Translations under genes and position numbers: made by a program
Shown here: positions 38,656-48,444 of the stretch, one piece after another
Numbering within the stretch: the first letter of the stretch is position 1
Layout: every line of letters starts with the position of its first letter
Assembly (NCBI RefSeq): GCF_030332225.1
Contig: NZ_JAOWIF010000033.1
Location: 124,001 to 188,000 of the forward strand
Origin: Citrobacter sp. Cu233
GTDB lineage: Bacteria; Pseudomonadota; Gammaproteobacteria; Enterobacterales; Enterobacteriaceae
Length of the DNA: 64,000 nt
Direction: 5' to 3'
The notes under the pieces: model-generated
Seen by the model: the letters and a program-made list of their open reading frames with translations, nothing else
Database searches by the model: none
Told to the model about the DNA's origin: nothing

Positions 38656-40950
38656 ATGAAGGTAAATATCGATACCAGCGATATGCTGTATGCCGAAGCC
38701 TGGAACGGCTTTAAAGGTACGGACTGGAAAGAAGAAATTAATGTCCGTGATTTTATTCAGCACAACTACACGCCTTATGAAGGGGATGAATCTTTCCTCG
38801 CCGAAGCAACACCAGCAACCACTGCGCTGTGGGAAAAGGTGATGGCGGGTATTCGTATTGAAAACTCAACGCATGCGCCGGTTGATTTCGATACCAATAT
38901 TGCAACGACAATTACCGCACACGATGCGGGTTATATTGAACAAGAACTGGAAAAGATTGTCGGTCTGCAAACGGACAAGCCGCTCAAGCGCGCTCTGCAT
39001 CCGTTTGGCGGTATCAACATGATCAAAAGCTCTTTTGATGCTTATGGTCGTGAGATGGACGCTGATTTTGAATATCAGTTTACAGAACTGCGTAAAACCC
39101 ATAACCAGGGTGTGTTCGATGCCTACTCTCCGGATATGTTGCGTTGCCGTAAATCCGGTGTACTGACTGGTCTGCCGGATGGCTATGGTCGTGGCCGCAT
39201 TATCGGCGACTACCGCCGCGTGGCGCTGTACGGTATCCGCTACCTGGTACGTGAACGTGAACTGCAATTTGCCGATCTTCAGTCGAACCTGGAGTGGGGA
39301 CAGAATCTTGAAGCCACGATTCGTCTGCGTGAAGAGTTGTCTGAGCACCGTCGCGCCCTGCTGCAAATGCAGGAAATGGCGGCGAAGTACGGCTGCGATA
39401 TCTCCCGTCCGGCGCGTAATGCGCAGGAAGCGGTACAGTGGGTGTACTTTGCTTACCTGGCTGCGGTGAAATCTCAGAATGGCGGCGCGATGTCGCTGGG
39501 CCGTACTGCCTCCTTCCTCGATATCTACATTGAGCGTGACTTCAAAGCAGGCACCTTAACCGAGCAGCAGGCGCAGGAGCTGATCGACCACTTCATCATG
39601 AAGATCCGCATGGTGCGCTTCCTGCGTACGCCGGAATTCGACACCCTGTTCTCCGGTGACCCTATTTGGGCGACCGAAGTTATCGGCGGTATGGGGCTGG
39701 ATGGCCGCACGCTGGTGACGAAAAACTCGTTCCGCTACCTGCATACGCTGCACACTATGGGACCGGCACCTGAGCCGAACCTGACGGTGCTGTGGTCTGA
39801 GCAGCTACCGATTGCCTTCAAAAAATATGCCGCCCAGGTGTCTATCGTCACATCGTCTTTGCAGTACGAAAACGACGATCTGATGCGGGCAGACTTTGAT
39901 AGCGATGACTATGCCATTGCCTGTTGCGTTAGCCCGATGGTGATCGGCAAACAAATGCAGTTCTTTGGCGCGCGAGCCAACCTCGCCAAAACGTTGTTGT
40001 ACGCAATCAACGGCGGTGTGGATGAGAAACTGAAAATCCAGGTTGGACCGAAAACCACGCCACTGATGGATGATGTGTTGGATTACGACACGGTGATGGA
40101 GAGCCTGGACCACTTTATGGACTGGCTGGCCGTGCAGTACATCAGCGCACTGAACATCATCCACTACATGCACGACAAGTACAGCTACGAAGCTTCGCTG
40201 ATGGCGCTGCACGATCGTGACGTTTATCGCACGATGGCGTGCGGTATGGCGGGCCTCTCCGTAGCGGCGGATTCTCTGTCAGCGATTAAGTACGCACGAG
40301 TGAAACCGATTCGTGATGAAAACGGTCTGGCTGTCGATTTCGAAATTGAAGGCGACTATCCGCAATACGGTAACAACGATGAGCGCGTAGACAGCATCGC
40401 CTGCGACCTGGTTGAACGCTTTATGAAGAAAATTAAAGTGTTGCCAACCTATCGTAACGCGGTGCCGACGCAGTCCATTCTGACCATCACCTCTAACGTG
40501 GTGTATGGCCAGAAAACCGGTAACACGCCGGATGGACGTCGCGCAGGTACACCGTTTGCACCTGGGGCGAACCCGATGCACGGCCGCGATCGCAAAGGTG
40601 CTGTTGCCTCGTTGACCTCGGTGGCCAAACTGCCATTTACCTATGCCAAAGATGGTATCTCGTACACCTTCTCCATTGTGCCGGCTGCGCTGGGCAAAGA
40701 GGACAGCGTACGTAAAACCAACCTGGTCGGTCTGCTGGACGGTTACTTCCATCATGAAGCACATGTCGAAGGTGGGCAGCACCTGAACGTTAACGTCATG
40801 AACCGCGAAATGTTGATGGATGCCATAGAGCACCCGGAAAACTATCCGAACCTGACGATCCGCGTGTCTGGTTATGCGGTGCGCTTTAACGCGCTGACTC
40901 GCGAACAGCAGCAGGACGTTATTTCACGTACTTTCACCCAGGCGCTATAA
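38656..40950 (+). CDS. tdcE: 2-ketobutyrate formate-lyase / pyruvate formate-lyase TdcE
   Basis: TdcE splits 2-oxobutanoate (or pyruvate) with CoA to propionyl-CoA (acetyl-CoA) and formate by a radical mechanism. The 764-residue protein has the paired catalytic cysteines in IACCVSPM (Cys423-Cys424) and the glycyl radical site RVSGYAV near the C-terminus (Gly739), activated by PflA. Both are intact. Length equals E. coli TdcE (764). It is a strictly anaerobic enzyme, which fits the regulation of the operon. It is 13 bases before tdcF. Confidence 0.97.
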   Translation: MKVNIDTSDMLYAEAWNGFKGTDWKEEINVRDFIQHNYTPYEGDESFLAEATPATTALWEKVMAGIRIENSTHAPVDFDTNIATTITAHDAGYIEQELEKIVGLQTDKPLKRALHPFGGINMIKSSFDAYGREMDADFEYQFTELRKTHNQGVFDAYSPDMLRCRKSGVLTGLPDGYGRGRIIGDYRRVALYGIRYLVRERELQFADLQSNLEWGQNLEATIRLREELSEHRRALLQMQEMAAKYGCDISRPARNAQEAVQWVYFAYLAAVKSQNGGAMSLGRTASFLDIYIERDFKAGTLTEQQAQELIDHFIMKIRMVRFLRTPEFDTLFSGDPIWATEVIGGMGLDGRTLVTKNSFRYLHTLHTMGPAPEPNLTVLWSEQLPIAFKKYAAQVSIVTSSLQYENDDLMRADFDSDDYAIACCVSPMVIGKQMQFFGARANLAKTLLYAINGGVDEKLKIQVGPKTTPLMDDVLDYDTVMESLDHFMDWLAVQYISALNIIHYMHDKYSYEASLMALHDRDVYRTMACGMAGLSVAADSLSAIKYARVKPIRDENGLAVDFEIEGDYPQYGNNDERVDSIACDLVERFMKKIKVLPTYRNAVPTQSILTITSNVVYGQKTGNTPDGRRAGTPFAPGANPMHGRDRKGAVASLTSVAKLPFTYAKDGISYTFSIVPAALGKEDSVRKTNLVGLLDGYFHHEAHVEGGQHLNVNVMNREMLMDAIEHPENYPNLTIRVSGYAVRFNALTREQQQDVISRTFTQAL

Positions 40951-40963
40951 CGCCGGAGGAGTT

Positions 40964-41359
40964 ATGAGAAAAGTTATTGCAACGGAATGTGCGCCAGGGG
41001 CCATTGGTCCTTACGTACAGGGTGTGGATCTGGGCAGCATGGTGTTCACATCGGGCCAAATACCGGTGTGCCCACAGACCGGTGAAGTGGCTGAAAACGT
41101 GGTCGATCAGGCGCGTCAGAGTCTGGAAAACGTGAAAGCGATAGTCGAGTCCGCAGGTTTGAAAGTGAGCGACATCGTGAAAACCACCGTTTTCGTTGCC
41201 GACCTGAATGACTTCGCCACGATTAACCAGGTGTACCAGCAGTTCTTTGATGAGCATAAGGCTATCTACCCCACGCGCAGTTGCGTTCAGGTCGCCCGCT
41301 TACCGAAAGATGTGAAGCTGGAGATTGAAGCCATCGCCGTACGTGGTGACACGGTGTAA
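40964..41359 (+). CDS. tdcF: RidA-family enamine/imine deaminase-like protein TdcF
   Basis: TdcF is a small trimeric YjgF/YER057c/UK114 protein thought to hydrolyse or buffer reactive enamine intermediates made by TdcB, or to bind 2-ketobutyrate. The 131-residue protein has the family pattern GPYVQGVDLGSMVFTSGQIP near residues 15-34 and YPTRSCVQVARLPKDVKLEIEAIA near the C-terminus, with the Arg of PTRSCVQVA that binds carboxylate. It is two residues longer than E. coli TdcF and more diverged than its neighbours. GCCGGAGGAGTT precedes the ATG. Confidence 0.95.
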   Translation: MRKVIATECAPGAIGPYVQGVDLGSMVFTSGQIPVCPQTGEVAENVVDQARQSLENVKAIVESAGLKVSDIVKTTVFVADLNDFATINQVYQQFFDEHKAIYPTRSCVQVARLPKDVKLEIEAIAVRGDTV

Positions 41360-41448
41360 TCCCCTGCGGGGCGATCGTGCAGATCGCCCCGATCCTTTAA
41401 TGAGTGTGAAACCTGGTCTTCACTGAACGGCAATCCGAGGGTGTGGAT

Positions 41449-42813
41449 ATGATTAGCGCATTCGATATTTTTAAGATTGGCATTGGACCTTCCAGCTCCC
41501 ATACCGTGGGGCCAATGAACGCCGGTAAAAGCTTTATCGACCAACTGGTCAGTAGCGGAGAATTGCACCAGACCACGCGCATTGTGGTCGACCTCTATGG
41601 ATCGCTCTCCCTGACCGGAAAAGGTCACGCGACCGATATCGCCATCATGATGGGGCTGGCCGGTAACAGTCCGCAAAACGTCAATATTGATTCAATTGCT
41701 GGTTTTACTCAGGAAGTGACACGTACCGGACGTTTACCGGTTGCCGAGGGCACACATGTTGTCGATTTCCCACCTGCTGAAAGCATCCTTTTCCATAGCG
41801 AAACACTTCCGCGCCATGAGAATGGCATGCGCATCGTCGCGTGGAATGGTCAGGAGATGCTGTTAAGTAAAACCTATTACTCCGTCGGCGGTGGTTTTAT
41901 CGTTGAAGAGGAGCAATTTGGTCAGGCACATGATGTTGAAACACATGTGCCCTACAACTTTCATTCCGCCAGCGAACTGCTGAAACTCTGCGAGCGAAAC
42001 GGACTTTCCGTTTCCGGTCTGATGATGCAAAACGAGCTGGCGATGCGCAGCAAAGAAGAGATTGATGCTGGCTTTGCCGCGATCTGGGAAGTCATGCACG
42101 CGGGTATTGAACGCGGCATGAACACCGAAGGTGTTCTGCCTGGTCCACTCAACGTTCCGCGTCGCGCCGTGGCACTGCGTCGGTTGCTGGTCTCCAGCGA
42201 TAACTTGTCCAGCGATCCGATGAACGTTATTGACTGGATCAACATGTTCGCTCTGGCCGTGAGCGAAGAAAACGCCGCCGGGTGTCGGGTTGTTACCGCA
42301 CCGACCAATGGCGCATGCGGGATTATCCCTGCCGTCCTGGCTTATTACGACAAGTTCCGCCGTCCGGTGAATGCCAACTCCATCGCCCGTTATTTACTGG
42401 CTGCCGGGGCGATAGGCGCACTGTATAAGATGAACGCCTCGATCTCTGGCGCCGAAGTCGGCTGTCAGGGCGAAATTGGTGTGGCCTGCTCAATGGCCGC
42501 GGCCGGGCTGACGGAATTGCTTGGTGGCAGCCCTGCGCAGGTCTGCATTGCGGCTGAGATCGCGATGGAGCATAACCTTGGCCTTACCTGCGATCCGGTG
42601 GCCGGACAGGTGCAGATTCCGTGCATTGAACGTAATGCGATCAACGCAGTGAAAGCCGTCAACGCCGCGCGAATGGCGTTACGACGGACGTCCGAGCCAC
42701 GCGTCTCGCTCGATAAAGTGATCGAAACTATGTACGAGACGGGTAAAGACATGAACGACAAATACCGTGAAACCTCTCGTGGAGGCCTGGCAATTAAAGT
42801 GGTTTGTACCTGA
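41449..42813 (+). CDS. tdcG: L-serine dehydratase TdcG (iron-sulfur type)
   Basis: TdcG deaminates L-serine to pyruvate and ammonia using a [4Fe-4S] cluster. The 454-residue protein has the beta-domain start ISAFDIFKIGIGPSSSHTVGPMNAG and the alpha domain with TNGACGIIPAVL, GCQGEIGVACSMAAAGL and the C-terminal CIERNAINAVKA region, giving the cluster cysteines. The frame allows a GTG two codons earlier, but the ATG at 41449 gives the E. coli N-terminus and length (454) and has CGAGG at the right distance. It closes the tdc operon and is followed by a REP element and a terminator. Confidence 0.96.
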   Translation: MISAFDIFKIGIGPSSSHTVGPMNAGKSFIDQLVSSGELHQTTRIVVDLYGSLSLTGKGHATDIAIMMGLAGNSPQNVNIDSIAGFTQEVTRTGRLPVAEGTHVVDFPPAESILFHSETLPRHENGMRIVAWNGQEMLLSKTYYSVGGGFIVEEEQFGQAHDVETHVPYNFHSASELLKLCERNGLSVSGLMMQNELAMRSKEEIDAGFAAIWEVMHAGIERGMNTEGVLPGPLNVPRRAVALRRLLVSSDNLSSDPMNVIDWINMFALAVSEENAAGCRVVTAPTNGACGIIPAVLAYYDKFRRPVNANSIARYLLAAGAIGALYKMNASISGAEVGCQGEIGVACSMAAAGLTELLGGSPAQVCIAAEIAMEHNLGLTCDPVAGQVQIPCIERNAINAVKAVNAARMALRRTSEPRVSLDKVIETMYETGKDMNDKYRETSRGGLAIKVVCT

Positions 42814-42851
42814 GGTTAATGGCCGTGATTAGGGGTTGCACGCTTTTTTCG

Positions 42852-42882
42852 GTCGGATAAGGCGCAAGCGCCGCCATCCGGC
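42852..42882. repeat. REP (repetitive extragenic palindrome) after tdcG
   Basis: GTCGGATAAGGCGCAAGCGC followed by CGCCATCCGGC is a typical enterobacterial REP with a central GGCGC..GCGCC stem. Such elements protect mRNA 3' ends or bind gyrase or IHF. Confidence 0.8.
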
Positions 42883-42910
42883 AAAGAGTGACTCAATCTG
42901 ACAGGAAAAA

Positions 42911-42936
42911 AAGGCGTACTTTAGTACGCCTTTTTT
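42911..42936 (+). terminator. Terminator of the tdc operon
   Basis: AAGGCGTAC (42911-42919) pairs with GTACGCCTT (42924-42932) over a TTTA loop, then a T-run. Confidence 0.85.
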
Positions 42937-43164
42937 GTTGTGATCTGCTTCAAAAATAGAAATTAATAACATCTTGTATTGGTTAAAGAGAAAATATTTC
43001 TTAACTATCAGCAATTACAGGGGTTTGTTTGTGAAGTTTTTCTCTAACCCTGCGCGTATGATTTCTCCATTCTAATAGCTTGCCTGCATCTCATGTACTG
43101 CGTATCGCCTTGAAGCAGTGCGATAAAATAAAAAAACCTCTACCTACACATTAAGCGGGAAATT

Positions 43165-44496
43165 ATGGAAACGGCAACGAATAGTAGCGTAATACTCGAC
43201 GCATCAGCGCCTGCGCGTCGGGCGGGAATGACCGAAAGTGAATGGCAGGAAGCCATTAAGTTCGACAGCACGGACACGGGCTGGGTCATTATGAGTATTG
43301 GGATGGCGATTGGTGCGGGGATTGTTTTCCTTCCCGTCCAGGTGGGGCTGATGGGGCTGTGGGTTTTCTTGCTCTCCTCGATTATCGGCTATCCTGCGAT
43401 GTATTTGTTCCAGCGCCTGTTTATCAACACGCTGGCGGAATCCCCGGAATGCAAAGACTACCCGAGCGTAATCAGCGGCTATTTGGGTAAAAACTGGGGC
43501 ATCCTGTTAGGCGCGTTATATTTTGTGATGCTGGTTATCTGGATGTTCGTTTACTCCACGGCTATCACTAACGATAGCGCCTCTTATCTGCACACTTTTG
43601 GCGTCACTGACGGGTTGTTGTCTGACAGCCCATTCTACGGCCTGGTGCTGATTTGTATCCTGGTTGCCATCTCGTCACGTGGCGAAAAAATGTTGTTTAA
43701 GATCTCCACGGGCATGGTGTTGACCAAGCTGTTGGTGGTTGCCGCGCTTGGTGTATCAATGGTGGGGATGTGGCATTTGTATAATGCGGGCTCACTGCCG
43801 CCGATGGCGCTCCTGATCAAAAACGCAATTATCACGCTGCCGTTTACCCTGACTTCAATTCTGTTTATTCAGACGCTAAGCCCGATGGTTATTTCGTACC
43901 GCTCTCGTGAGAAATCGATTGAGGTGGCACGCCATAAGGCCCTGCGTGCTATGAACATCGCCTTCGGTATTCTGTTTGTCACCGTCTTTTTCTACGCCGT
44001 TTCCTTCACGCTGGCGATGGGCCACGATGAAGCGGTTAAAGCCTATGAGCAGAACATTTCCGCTCTGGCGATTGCCGCACAGTTTATCAGTGGTGATGGT
44101 GCCGGTTGGGTAAAAATCGTCAGCGTTATCCTGAACATTTTCGCCGTGATGACCGCCTTCTTCGGTGTTTACCTGGGCTTTCGTGAAGCCACTCAGGGGA
44201 TCGTGATGAATGTGCTGCGTCGCAAAATGCCAGCCGAGAAGATCAACGAAACTCTGGTTCAACGCGGCATTATGGTCTTCGCTATCTTACTGGCCTGGAG
44301 TGCAATTGTGCTCAATGCGCCGGTACTGAGCTTCACCTCTATTTGTAGCCCAATCTTCGGCATGGTGGGTTGTTTGATCCCGGCCTGGCTGGTCTACAAA
44401 GTTCCTGCATTGCACAAATACAAAGGCGCCTCCCTGTACCTGATTATCGTCACCGGCCTGTTGTTGTGCGTTTCTCCGTTCCTGGCATTTTCCTGA
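43165..44496 (+). CDS. cyuP: Cysteine/serine permease CyuP (YhaO)
   Basis: CyuP is an HAAAP-family inner-membrane permease that in E. coli imports cysteine (and serine) for the desulfidase encoded next to it. The 443-residue protein has about 11 membrane segments with SIGMAIGAGIVFLPVQVGLMG near residues 45-65 as the family signature. A cytoplasmic N-terminal tail of about 40 residues is present. It is 24 bases before cyuA in the same operon. TdcC is a paralogue about 6 kb upstream. Confidence 0.93.
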   Translation: METATNSSVILDASAPARRAGMTESEWQEAIKFDSTDTGWVIMSIGMAIGAGIVFLPVQVGLMGLWVFLLSSIIGYPAMYLFQRLFINTLAESPECKDYPSVISGYLGKNWGILLGALYFVMLVIWMFVYSTAITNDSASYLHTFGVTDGLLSDSPFYGLVLICILVAISSRGEKMLFKISTGMVLTKLLVVAALGVSMVGMWHLYNAGSLPPMALLIKNAIITLPFTLTSILFIQTLSPMVISYRSREKSIEVARHKALRAMNIAFGILFVTVFFYAVSFTLAMGHDEAVKAYEQNISALAIAAQFISGDGAGWVKIVSVILNIFAVMTAFFGVYLGFREATQGIVMNVLRRKMPAEKINETLVQRGIMVFAILLAWSAIVLNAPVLSFTSICSPIFGMVGCLIPAWLVYKVPALHKYKGASLYLIIVTGLLLCVSPFLAFS

Positions 44497-44520
44497 GTTA
44501 TCTGAGCAAGGGTTGTTGTT

Positions 44521-45831
44521 ATGTTTGAGACTACATTGAATCCATTATGGGATAGTTTTATTCGCGCTGTGCAGGAAGAAGTGAAACCTGCGCTGGGTTG
44601 TACGGAACCTATCTCTCTGGCTCTGGCAGCGGCTGCCGCTTCTGCTGAGCTGGACGGCGCGGTGGAACGCATTGATGCGTGGGTCTCACCAAACCTGATG
44701 AAGAACGGCATGGGTGTTACCGTGCCGGGTACCGGGATGGTCGGTCTTCCCGTAGCGGCTGCGCTGGGGGCTTTGGGGGGAAATGCCCAGGCAGGGTTAG
44801 AAGTACTGAAAGATGCGTCGGCGCACGCCATTGCAGATGCCAAAGCGATGCTGACCGCCGGGAAGGTGGCGGTGATGCTGCAGGAGCCTTGCGAGGACAT
44901 TCTCTTCTCTCGCGCGAAGGTTTACAGTCAGGAAGGTTGGGCGTGTGTGACGATTGTCGGCGGGCATACCAACATTGTGCATATCGAGACCCACAAAGGC
45001 GTGGTGTTTACTCAGCCTGAGCAGGTTCAGGCTGATGAGCAGGAATCCCCGCTGGCAGTGCTATCCCACACGTCGCTGGAAGAGATTGTGGCATTTGTGA
45101 ATGCTGTGCCGTTTGACGCTATTCGCTTTATTCTTGATGCGGCAAAACTGAACGGCGCGTTGTCTCAGGAAGGACTAAGCGGTAGCTGGGGCTTGCATAT
45201 CGGCACCACACTTGAGAAACAGTGCGCACGTGGTTTGCTGGCTAACGATCTCTCAACCGCCATTCTTATTCGTACCAGTGCGGCATCGGATGCACGAATG
45301 GGTGGGGCGACGTTGCCAGCAATGAGCAACTCCGGTTCCGGCAATCAGGGTATTACTGCCACCGTTCCGGTGATGGTGGTGGCTGAACACTTTGGTGCCG
45401 ATGAAGAGAAACTGGCACGTGCGCTGATGTTATCTCACCTGAGTGCGATCTACATCCATCATCAGCTTCCGCGTTTGTCTGCACTGTGCGCGGCAACGAC
45501 CGCGGCAATGGGCGCGGCGGCAGGTATGGCGTGGGTTGTGGATGGTCGCTATAACACTATCGCTATGGCTATTAGCAGCATGATTGGCGATGTGAGTGGG
45601 ATGATTTGCGATGGCGCATCAAACAGCTGCGCAATGAAAGTCTCTACCAGCGCGTCGGCGGCGTGGAAGGCGGTACTCATGGCGCTGGACGATACTGCCG
45701 TGACGGGGAATGAAGGCATTGTGGCGCATAACGTGGAGCAATCTATCTCTAACTTGTGTGCGCTGGCGTGTCGTTCAATGCAGGAAACCGACAAGCAGAT
45801 CATTGAGATTATGGCCAGCAAGGCACATTAA
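44521..45831 (+). CDS. cyuA: L-cysteine desulfidase CyuA (YhaM)
   Basis: CyuA breaks L-cysteine down to pyruvate, sulfide and ammonia, the main anaerobic cysteine-degrading activity in E. coli and Salmonella. The 436-residue UPF0597/serine-dehydratase-alpha-like protein has [16 protein letters not shown] near residues 23-38 (Cys27), [15 protein letters not shown] near 59-73, [16 protein letters not shown] near 268-283 and [14 protein letters not shown] near 361-374; these cysteines probably hold an Fe-S cluster. It ends the cyuPA operon and is followed by a double REP element. Confidence 0.93.
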   Translation: MFETTLNPLWDSFIRAVQEEVKPALGCTEPISLALAAAAASAELDGAVERIDAWVSPNLMKNGMGVTVPGTGMVGLPVAAALGALGGNAQAGLEVLKDASAHAIADAKAMLTAGKVAVMLQEPCEDILFSRAKVYSQEGWACVTIVGGHTNIVHIETHKGVVFTQPEQVQADEQESPLAVLSHTSLEEIVAFVNAVPFDAIRFILDAAKLNGALSQEGLSGSWGLHIGTTLEKQCARGLLANDLSTAILIRTSAASDARMGGATLPAMSNSGSGNQGITATVPVMVVAEHFGADEEKLARALMLSHLSAIYIHHQLPRLSALCAATTAAMGAAAGMAWVVDGRYNTIAMAISSMIGDVSGMICDGASNSCAMKVSTSASAAWKAVLMALDDTAVTGNEGIVAHNVEQSISNLCALACRSMQETDKQIIEIMASKAH

Positions 45832-45846
45832 TCTGGCGACTGACTG

Positions 45847-45936
45847 CCTGATGGCGCGCAGCTTTCCGGCCTACGGGTGTGCATCGTTACAAAACCGTAG
45901 GCCGGATAAGACGTATTAGCGTCGCCATCCGACAGG
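45847..45936. repeat. Pair of REP sequences (BIME) after cyuA
   Basis: CCTGATGGCGCGCAGCTTTC plus CGGCCTAC (45847-45874) and, inverted, GTAGGCCGGATAAGACG...CGTCGCCATCCGACAGGC (45897-45936) make a two-REP mosaic element in the gap between the convergent cyuA and yhaL. Confidence 0.8.
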
Positions 45937-45961
45937 CCGCTGTCTGAACGACGATTACCCG

Positions 45962-46114
45962 TCAGAGAGCGGCTTCTTCTTCTTCCAGCCGTAGCCCGGC
46001 ATCAGCAACGATTGCTTCCAGTTCCGTTAGCAGGTCCTCGTAGCCAAAGACGACGGTTTCCTGTTTTTTGGCCTCAACTCGCGGCTGGCGTTTTTTTGAT
46101 GACTTCTTGCTCAA
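45962..46114 (-). CDS. yhaL: Small conserved protein YhaL (TTG start)
   Basis: This 50-residue protein starts at TTG (46112-46114), with AGGGAG nine bases upstream. It reads MSKKSSKKRQPRVEAKKQE, then VVFGYEDLLTELEAIVADAG and an acidic end. The basic N-terminal tail and the YEDLLTELEAIVADA helix match E. coli YhaL (54 residues, YEEMLSELEAIVADA). The acidic leucine-repeat C-terminus looks like a short amphipathic helix or coiled coil. The function is unknown. It follows yhaK (26 bases) on the same strand. It is easy to miss because of its size and start codon. Confidence 0.85.
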   Translation of the reverse strand: MSKKSSKKRQPRVEAKKQETVVFGYEDLLTELEAIVADAGLRLEEEEAAL

Positions 46115-46140
46115 TAGTCGTACTCCCTTGATTCTAATGA

Positions 46141-46842
46141 CTATACGGGCAAATCTATCAGCAAAGCGCGCAATGGGGTATCGGCAACTAACGTTATGTT
46201 AGTTTCATCACGAATAAATGCGCCATCACCGCAGGTAAGCGCTTCTTTTTCGGCACCTGAAGTGACCGCATGGAACGTGCCATGGATCGACTGCAAATAC
46301 GCGCGAGGCCCATGCAATTGAAAACTCAGTGATTCACCTTTTTGCAGCTCAACATGATGTACCCAGACCTGCTGGCGAAGATGCAGGCTGCCCTGTTCAC
46401 CGTCAGGTGAAGCAAGCAGTTGATGCTTGTCAGCATTCAGCGCCGCTTTTTGCACGCAGGTATTTTCCCGCTGTGGGCAGGCGTCCAGCCATAGCTGCAT
46501 TCTGGTCAGGGGCTTATCTTTGCTGATATTGTGCTCGCTGTAGCTGATCCCCGGTTGCGTAGCGAGCAGTAACACCTCTCCGGCTTTGGCCTGAATATGG
46601 TTACCTTCGCTGTCGCGATACTCGGCTTCCCCTTCGAGGATCAGATTGACGATATCAACCTTTGGATAGGTACGTGGCTGGAAAGAGGCCCCCGGTGCCA
46701 GAACTTCCTGGTTCAGAACACGCAGCGAGGCATAACCCAGCAGTTTAGGATCAAAATAGTGTCCAAAGGAGAAGGTATAACGGGCCTGCAGCCAGCCGTA
46801 GTCTGCTTGCCCGCATTGTTTGGCTGTACGGGTAGTAATCAT
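46141..46842 (-). CDS. yhaK: Pirin-like bicupin YhaK
   Basis: YhaK is a cytosolic pirin-family bicupin; the E. coli protein is reported as a redox-sensitive marker whose two cysteines near the cupin cavity are oxidised by hypochlorite or nitrosative stress. The 233-residue protein has an N-terminal cupin with YTFSFGHYFDPKLLGYASLRVLN near residues 22-44 and PRTYPKVDIVNLILEGEAEYRDSEG near 57-81, and a second cupin in the C-terminal half. Its activity is unknown. It is divergent from yhaJ with 104 bases between starts, and E. coli YhaJ is known to activate yhaK. Confidence 0.92.
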   Translation of the reverse strand: MITTRTAKQCGQADYGWLQARYTFSFGHYFDPKLLGYASLRVLNQEVLAPGASFQPRTYPKVDIVNLILEGEAEYRDSEGNHIQAKAGEVLLLATQPGISYSEHNISKDKPLTRMQLWLDACPQRENTCVQKAALNADKHQLLASPDGEQGSLHLRQQVWVHHVELQKGESLSFQLHGPRAYLQSIHGTFHAVTSGAEKEALTCGDGAFIRDETNITLVADTPLRALLIDLPV

Positions 46843-46946
46843 AGTTCTTGACCTCTCTTTACTTCCTTTTATGTTAAATGGCTAGACGCTGCATTGTTAG
46901 CCAGATATTCTGCCCGGTATGTTCAAATTTCCTGAATGAGAACGAA

Positions 46947-47843
46947 ATGGCCAAAGAACGGGCTTTAACGCTTGAAGCGTTACGCGTCATGGACGCAATA
47001 GACAGGCGCGGCAGCTTTGCCGCCGCGGCAGATGAACTGGGACGCGTACCTTCCGCCCTCAGCTACACCATGCAGAAACTGGAAGAAGAGCTGGATGTTG
47101 TGCTGTTTGACCGCTCAGGTCACCGCACAAAATTTACCAACGTCGGGCGTATGCTGCTTGAACGTGGGCGCGTGTTGCTGGAGGCTGCGGATAAGCTGAC
47201 GACCGATGCTGAAGCGCTGGCCCGAGGTTGGGAAACGCATCTGACGATTGTCACCGAAGCGTTGGTGCCAACGGCGGCATTCTTCCCGCTTATCGACCGC
47301 CTTGCCGGAAAGGCGAACACGCAGCTTTCCGTCATCACTGAAGTGTTGGCCGGGGCGTGGGAGCGTCTGGAGCAGGGCAGAGCGGACATCGTGATCGCGC
47401 CGGATATGCATTTCCGCTCATCATCAGAAATTAACTCGCGCAAGCTATACTCGCTGATGAACGTCTATGTGGCGGCACCGGATCACCCGATCCACCAGGA
47501 GCCGGAACCGTTGTCTGAAGTCACCCGTGTGAAATACCGGGGAATAGCGGTGGCGGACACTGCCCGTGAGCGCCCGGTGTTGACAGTTCAGCTTCTGGAT
47601 AAACAACCGCGTCTGACGGTCAGTACTATTGAAGATAAGCGTCAAGCGCTGTTAGCCGGGCTGGGTGTAGCGACCATGCCGTATCCGTTAGTCGAAGAGG
47701 ATATTGCCGCTGGCCGGCTGCGTGTGGTTAGCCCGGAATCGACAAATGAAATAGATATCATCATGGCCTGGCGTCGGGACAGTATGGGCGAAGCGAAGTC
47801 CTGGTGTTTGCGGGAAATCCCGAAACTGTTTGCCGGGAAATAA
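46947..47843 (+). CDS. yhaJ: LysR-family regulator YhaJ
   Basis: YhaJ is a DNA-binding regulator that in E. coli responds to aromatic compounds such as dinitrotoluene breakdown products, activates yhaK and yqjF, and in pathogens influences virulence genes. I start at ATG 46947 (298 residues, MAKERALTLEALRVMD), the E. coli N-terminus; the upstream in-frame codons to 46878 have no family match. The helix-turn-helix spans about residues 8-66 (AIDRRGSFAAAADELGRVPS, then ALSYTMQKLEEELDVVLFDR), and the effector domain starts near residue 90. Both proposed targets, yhaK and yqjF, are in this window. Confidence 0.94.
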   Translation: MAKERALTLEALRVMDAIDRRGSFAAAADELGRVPSALSYTMQKLEEELDVVLFDRSGHRTKFTNVGRMLLERGRVLLEAADKLTTDAEALARGWETHLTIVTEALVPTAAFFPLIDRLAGKANTQLSVITEVLAGAWERLEQGRADIVIAPDMHFRSSSEINSRKLYSLMNVYVAAPDHPIHQEPEPLSEVTRVKYRGIAVADTARERPVLTVQLLDKQPRLTVSTIEDKRQALLAGLGVATMPYPLVEEDIAAGRLRVVSPESTNEIDIIMAWRRDSMGEAKSWCLREIPKLFAGK

Positions 47844-47855
47844 AAAGATGATGAA

Positions 47856-47937
47856 GCCGGATGGCGGTGCAATTGCACCTTATCCGGCCTACATGACGGA
47901 GTATGTTGTAGGCCTGATAAGCGCAGCGCCACCAGGC
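47856..47937. repeat. Pair of REP sequences (BIME) between yhaJ and yhaH
   Basis: GCCGGATGGCGGTGCAATTG...CTTATCCGGCCTAC (47856-47892) and the inverted GTAGGCCTGATAAGCGCAGC GCCACCAGGC (47908-47937) lie in the gap between convergent yhaJ and yhaH. Confidence 0.85.
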
Positions 47938-47953
47938 ATCTGTGTGTGCGACG

Positions 47954-48319
47954 TCAGGACAGCTGTTTAGGGTCAGCGCCGAAGCGGTTGCTACCCGGCG
48001 TGCCGTTTTGACAGTTGAAAAGAATGATTATCAACCAGCCAATGATGGGGATCAGCAATACTAACAGCCACCATGCTGAACGGTCGGTGTCATGCAAACG
48101 CCGAAACTGAACAGCCCACCACGGTATAAAAACCAGAATGGCATAAATCGTTGTTAATACGCCTTCTCCCCCGGCGCGTTGCCAGCCAAACATCCTGTCT
48201 AACACGCTCAGCACGAACGTAAAGATGATGTTAACTAAAATAAACATCCAGTACTCTTTGCGCCGTGCACGACCACCAAAACCAAAGTAGTTCTTTAATA
48301 CGTTTAAATACCAATCCAT
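47954..48319 (-). CDS. yhaH: DUF805 inner-membrane protein YhaH
   Basis: This 121-residue membrane protein has the DUF805 pattern: MDWYLNVLKNYFGFGGRARRKEYWMF at the start and GWQRAGGEGVL, WWAVQFRRLHDTDRSAWWLL and IIGWLIIILF later. Four hydrophobic segments are visible. The function is unknown. It is read toward yhaJ and is separated from yqjG by 125 bases with a terminator. The YFGFGGRARRKEYW motif is diagnostic and its length matches E. coli (121). Confidence 0.92.
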   Translation of the reverse strand: MDWYLNVLKNYFGFGGRARRKEYWMFILVNIIFTFVLSVLDRMFGWQRAGGEGVLTTIYAILVFIPWWAVQFRRLHDTDRSAWWLLVLLIPIIGWLIIILFNCQNGTPGSNRFGADPKQLS

Positions 48320-48417
48320 TTTCGCCTCGTTCTGCGTTCAATTACTTGTTTTTAAAGCAATCAAAATAAGAATAGCTGCGAATATAATGCTGGTAAATAT
48401 TTATGGTGTGAATAATT

Positions 48418-48437
48418 AGGCCCCCAAAAGGGGGCCT
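48418..48437 (-). terminator. Terminator of yqjG
   Basis: AGGCCCCC and GGGGGCCT form an 8-bp GC stem over AAAA just after the yqjG stop. On the minus strand it is followed by AATTATTC. Confidence 0.65.
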
Positions 48438-48444
48438 GTGTAAA

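Larger units (their letters stand above)
42814..43164. other. tdcG-cyuP intergenic region (351 bases)
   Basis: No gene is seen. It holds a REP element (42852-42882), a strong terminator (42911-42936) and, in the AT-rich last 150 bases, the cyuP promoter. In E. coli cyuPA is activated by CyuR with cysteine; I did not identify a CyuR site by eye. Confidence 0.65.
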
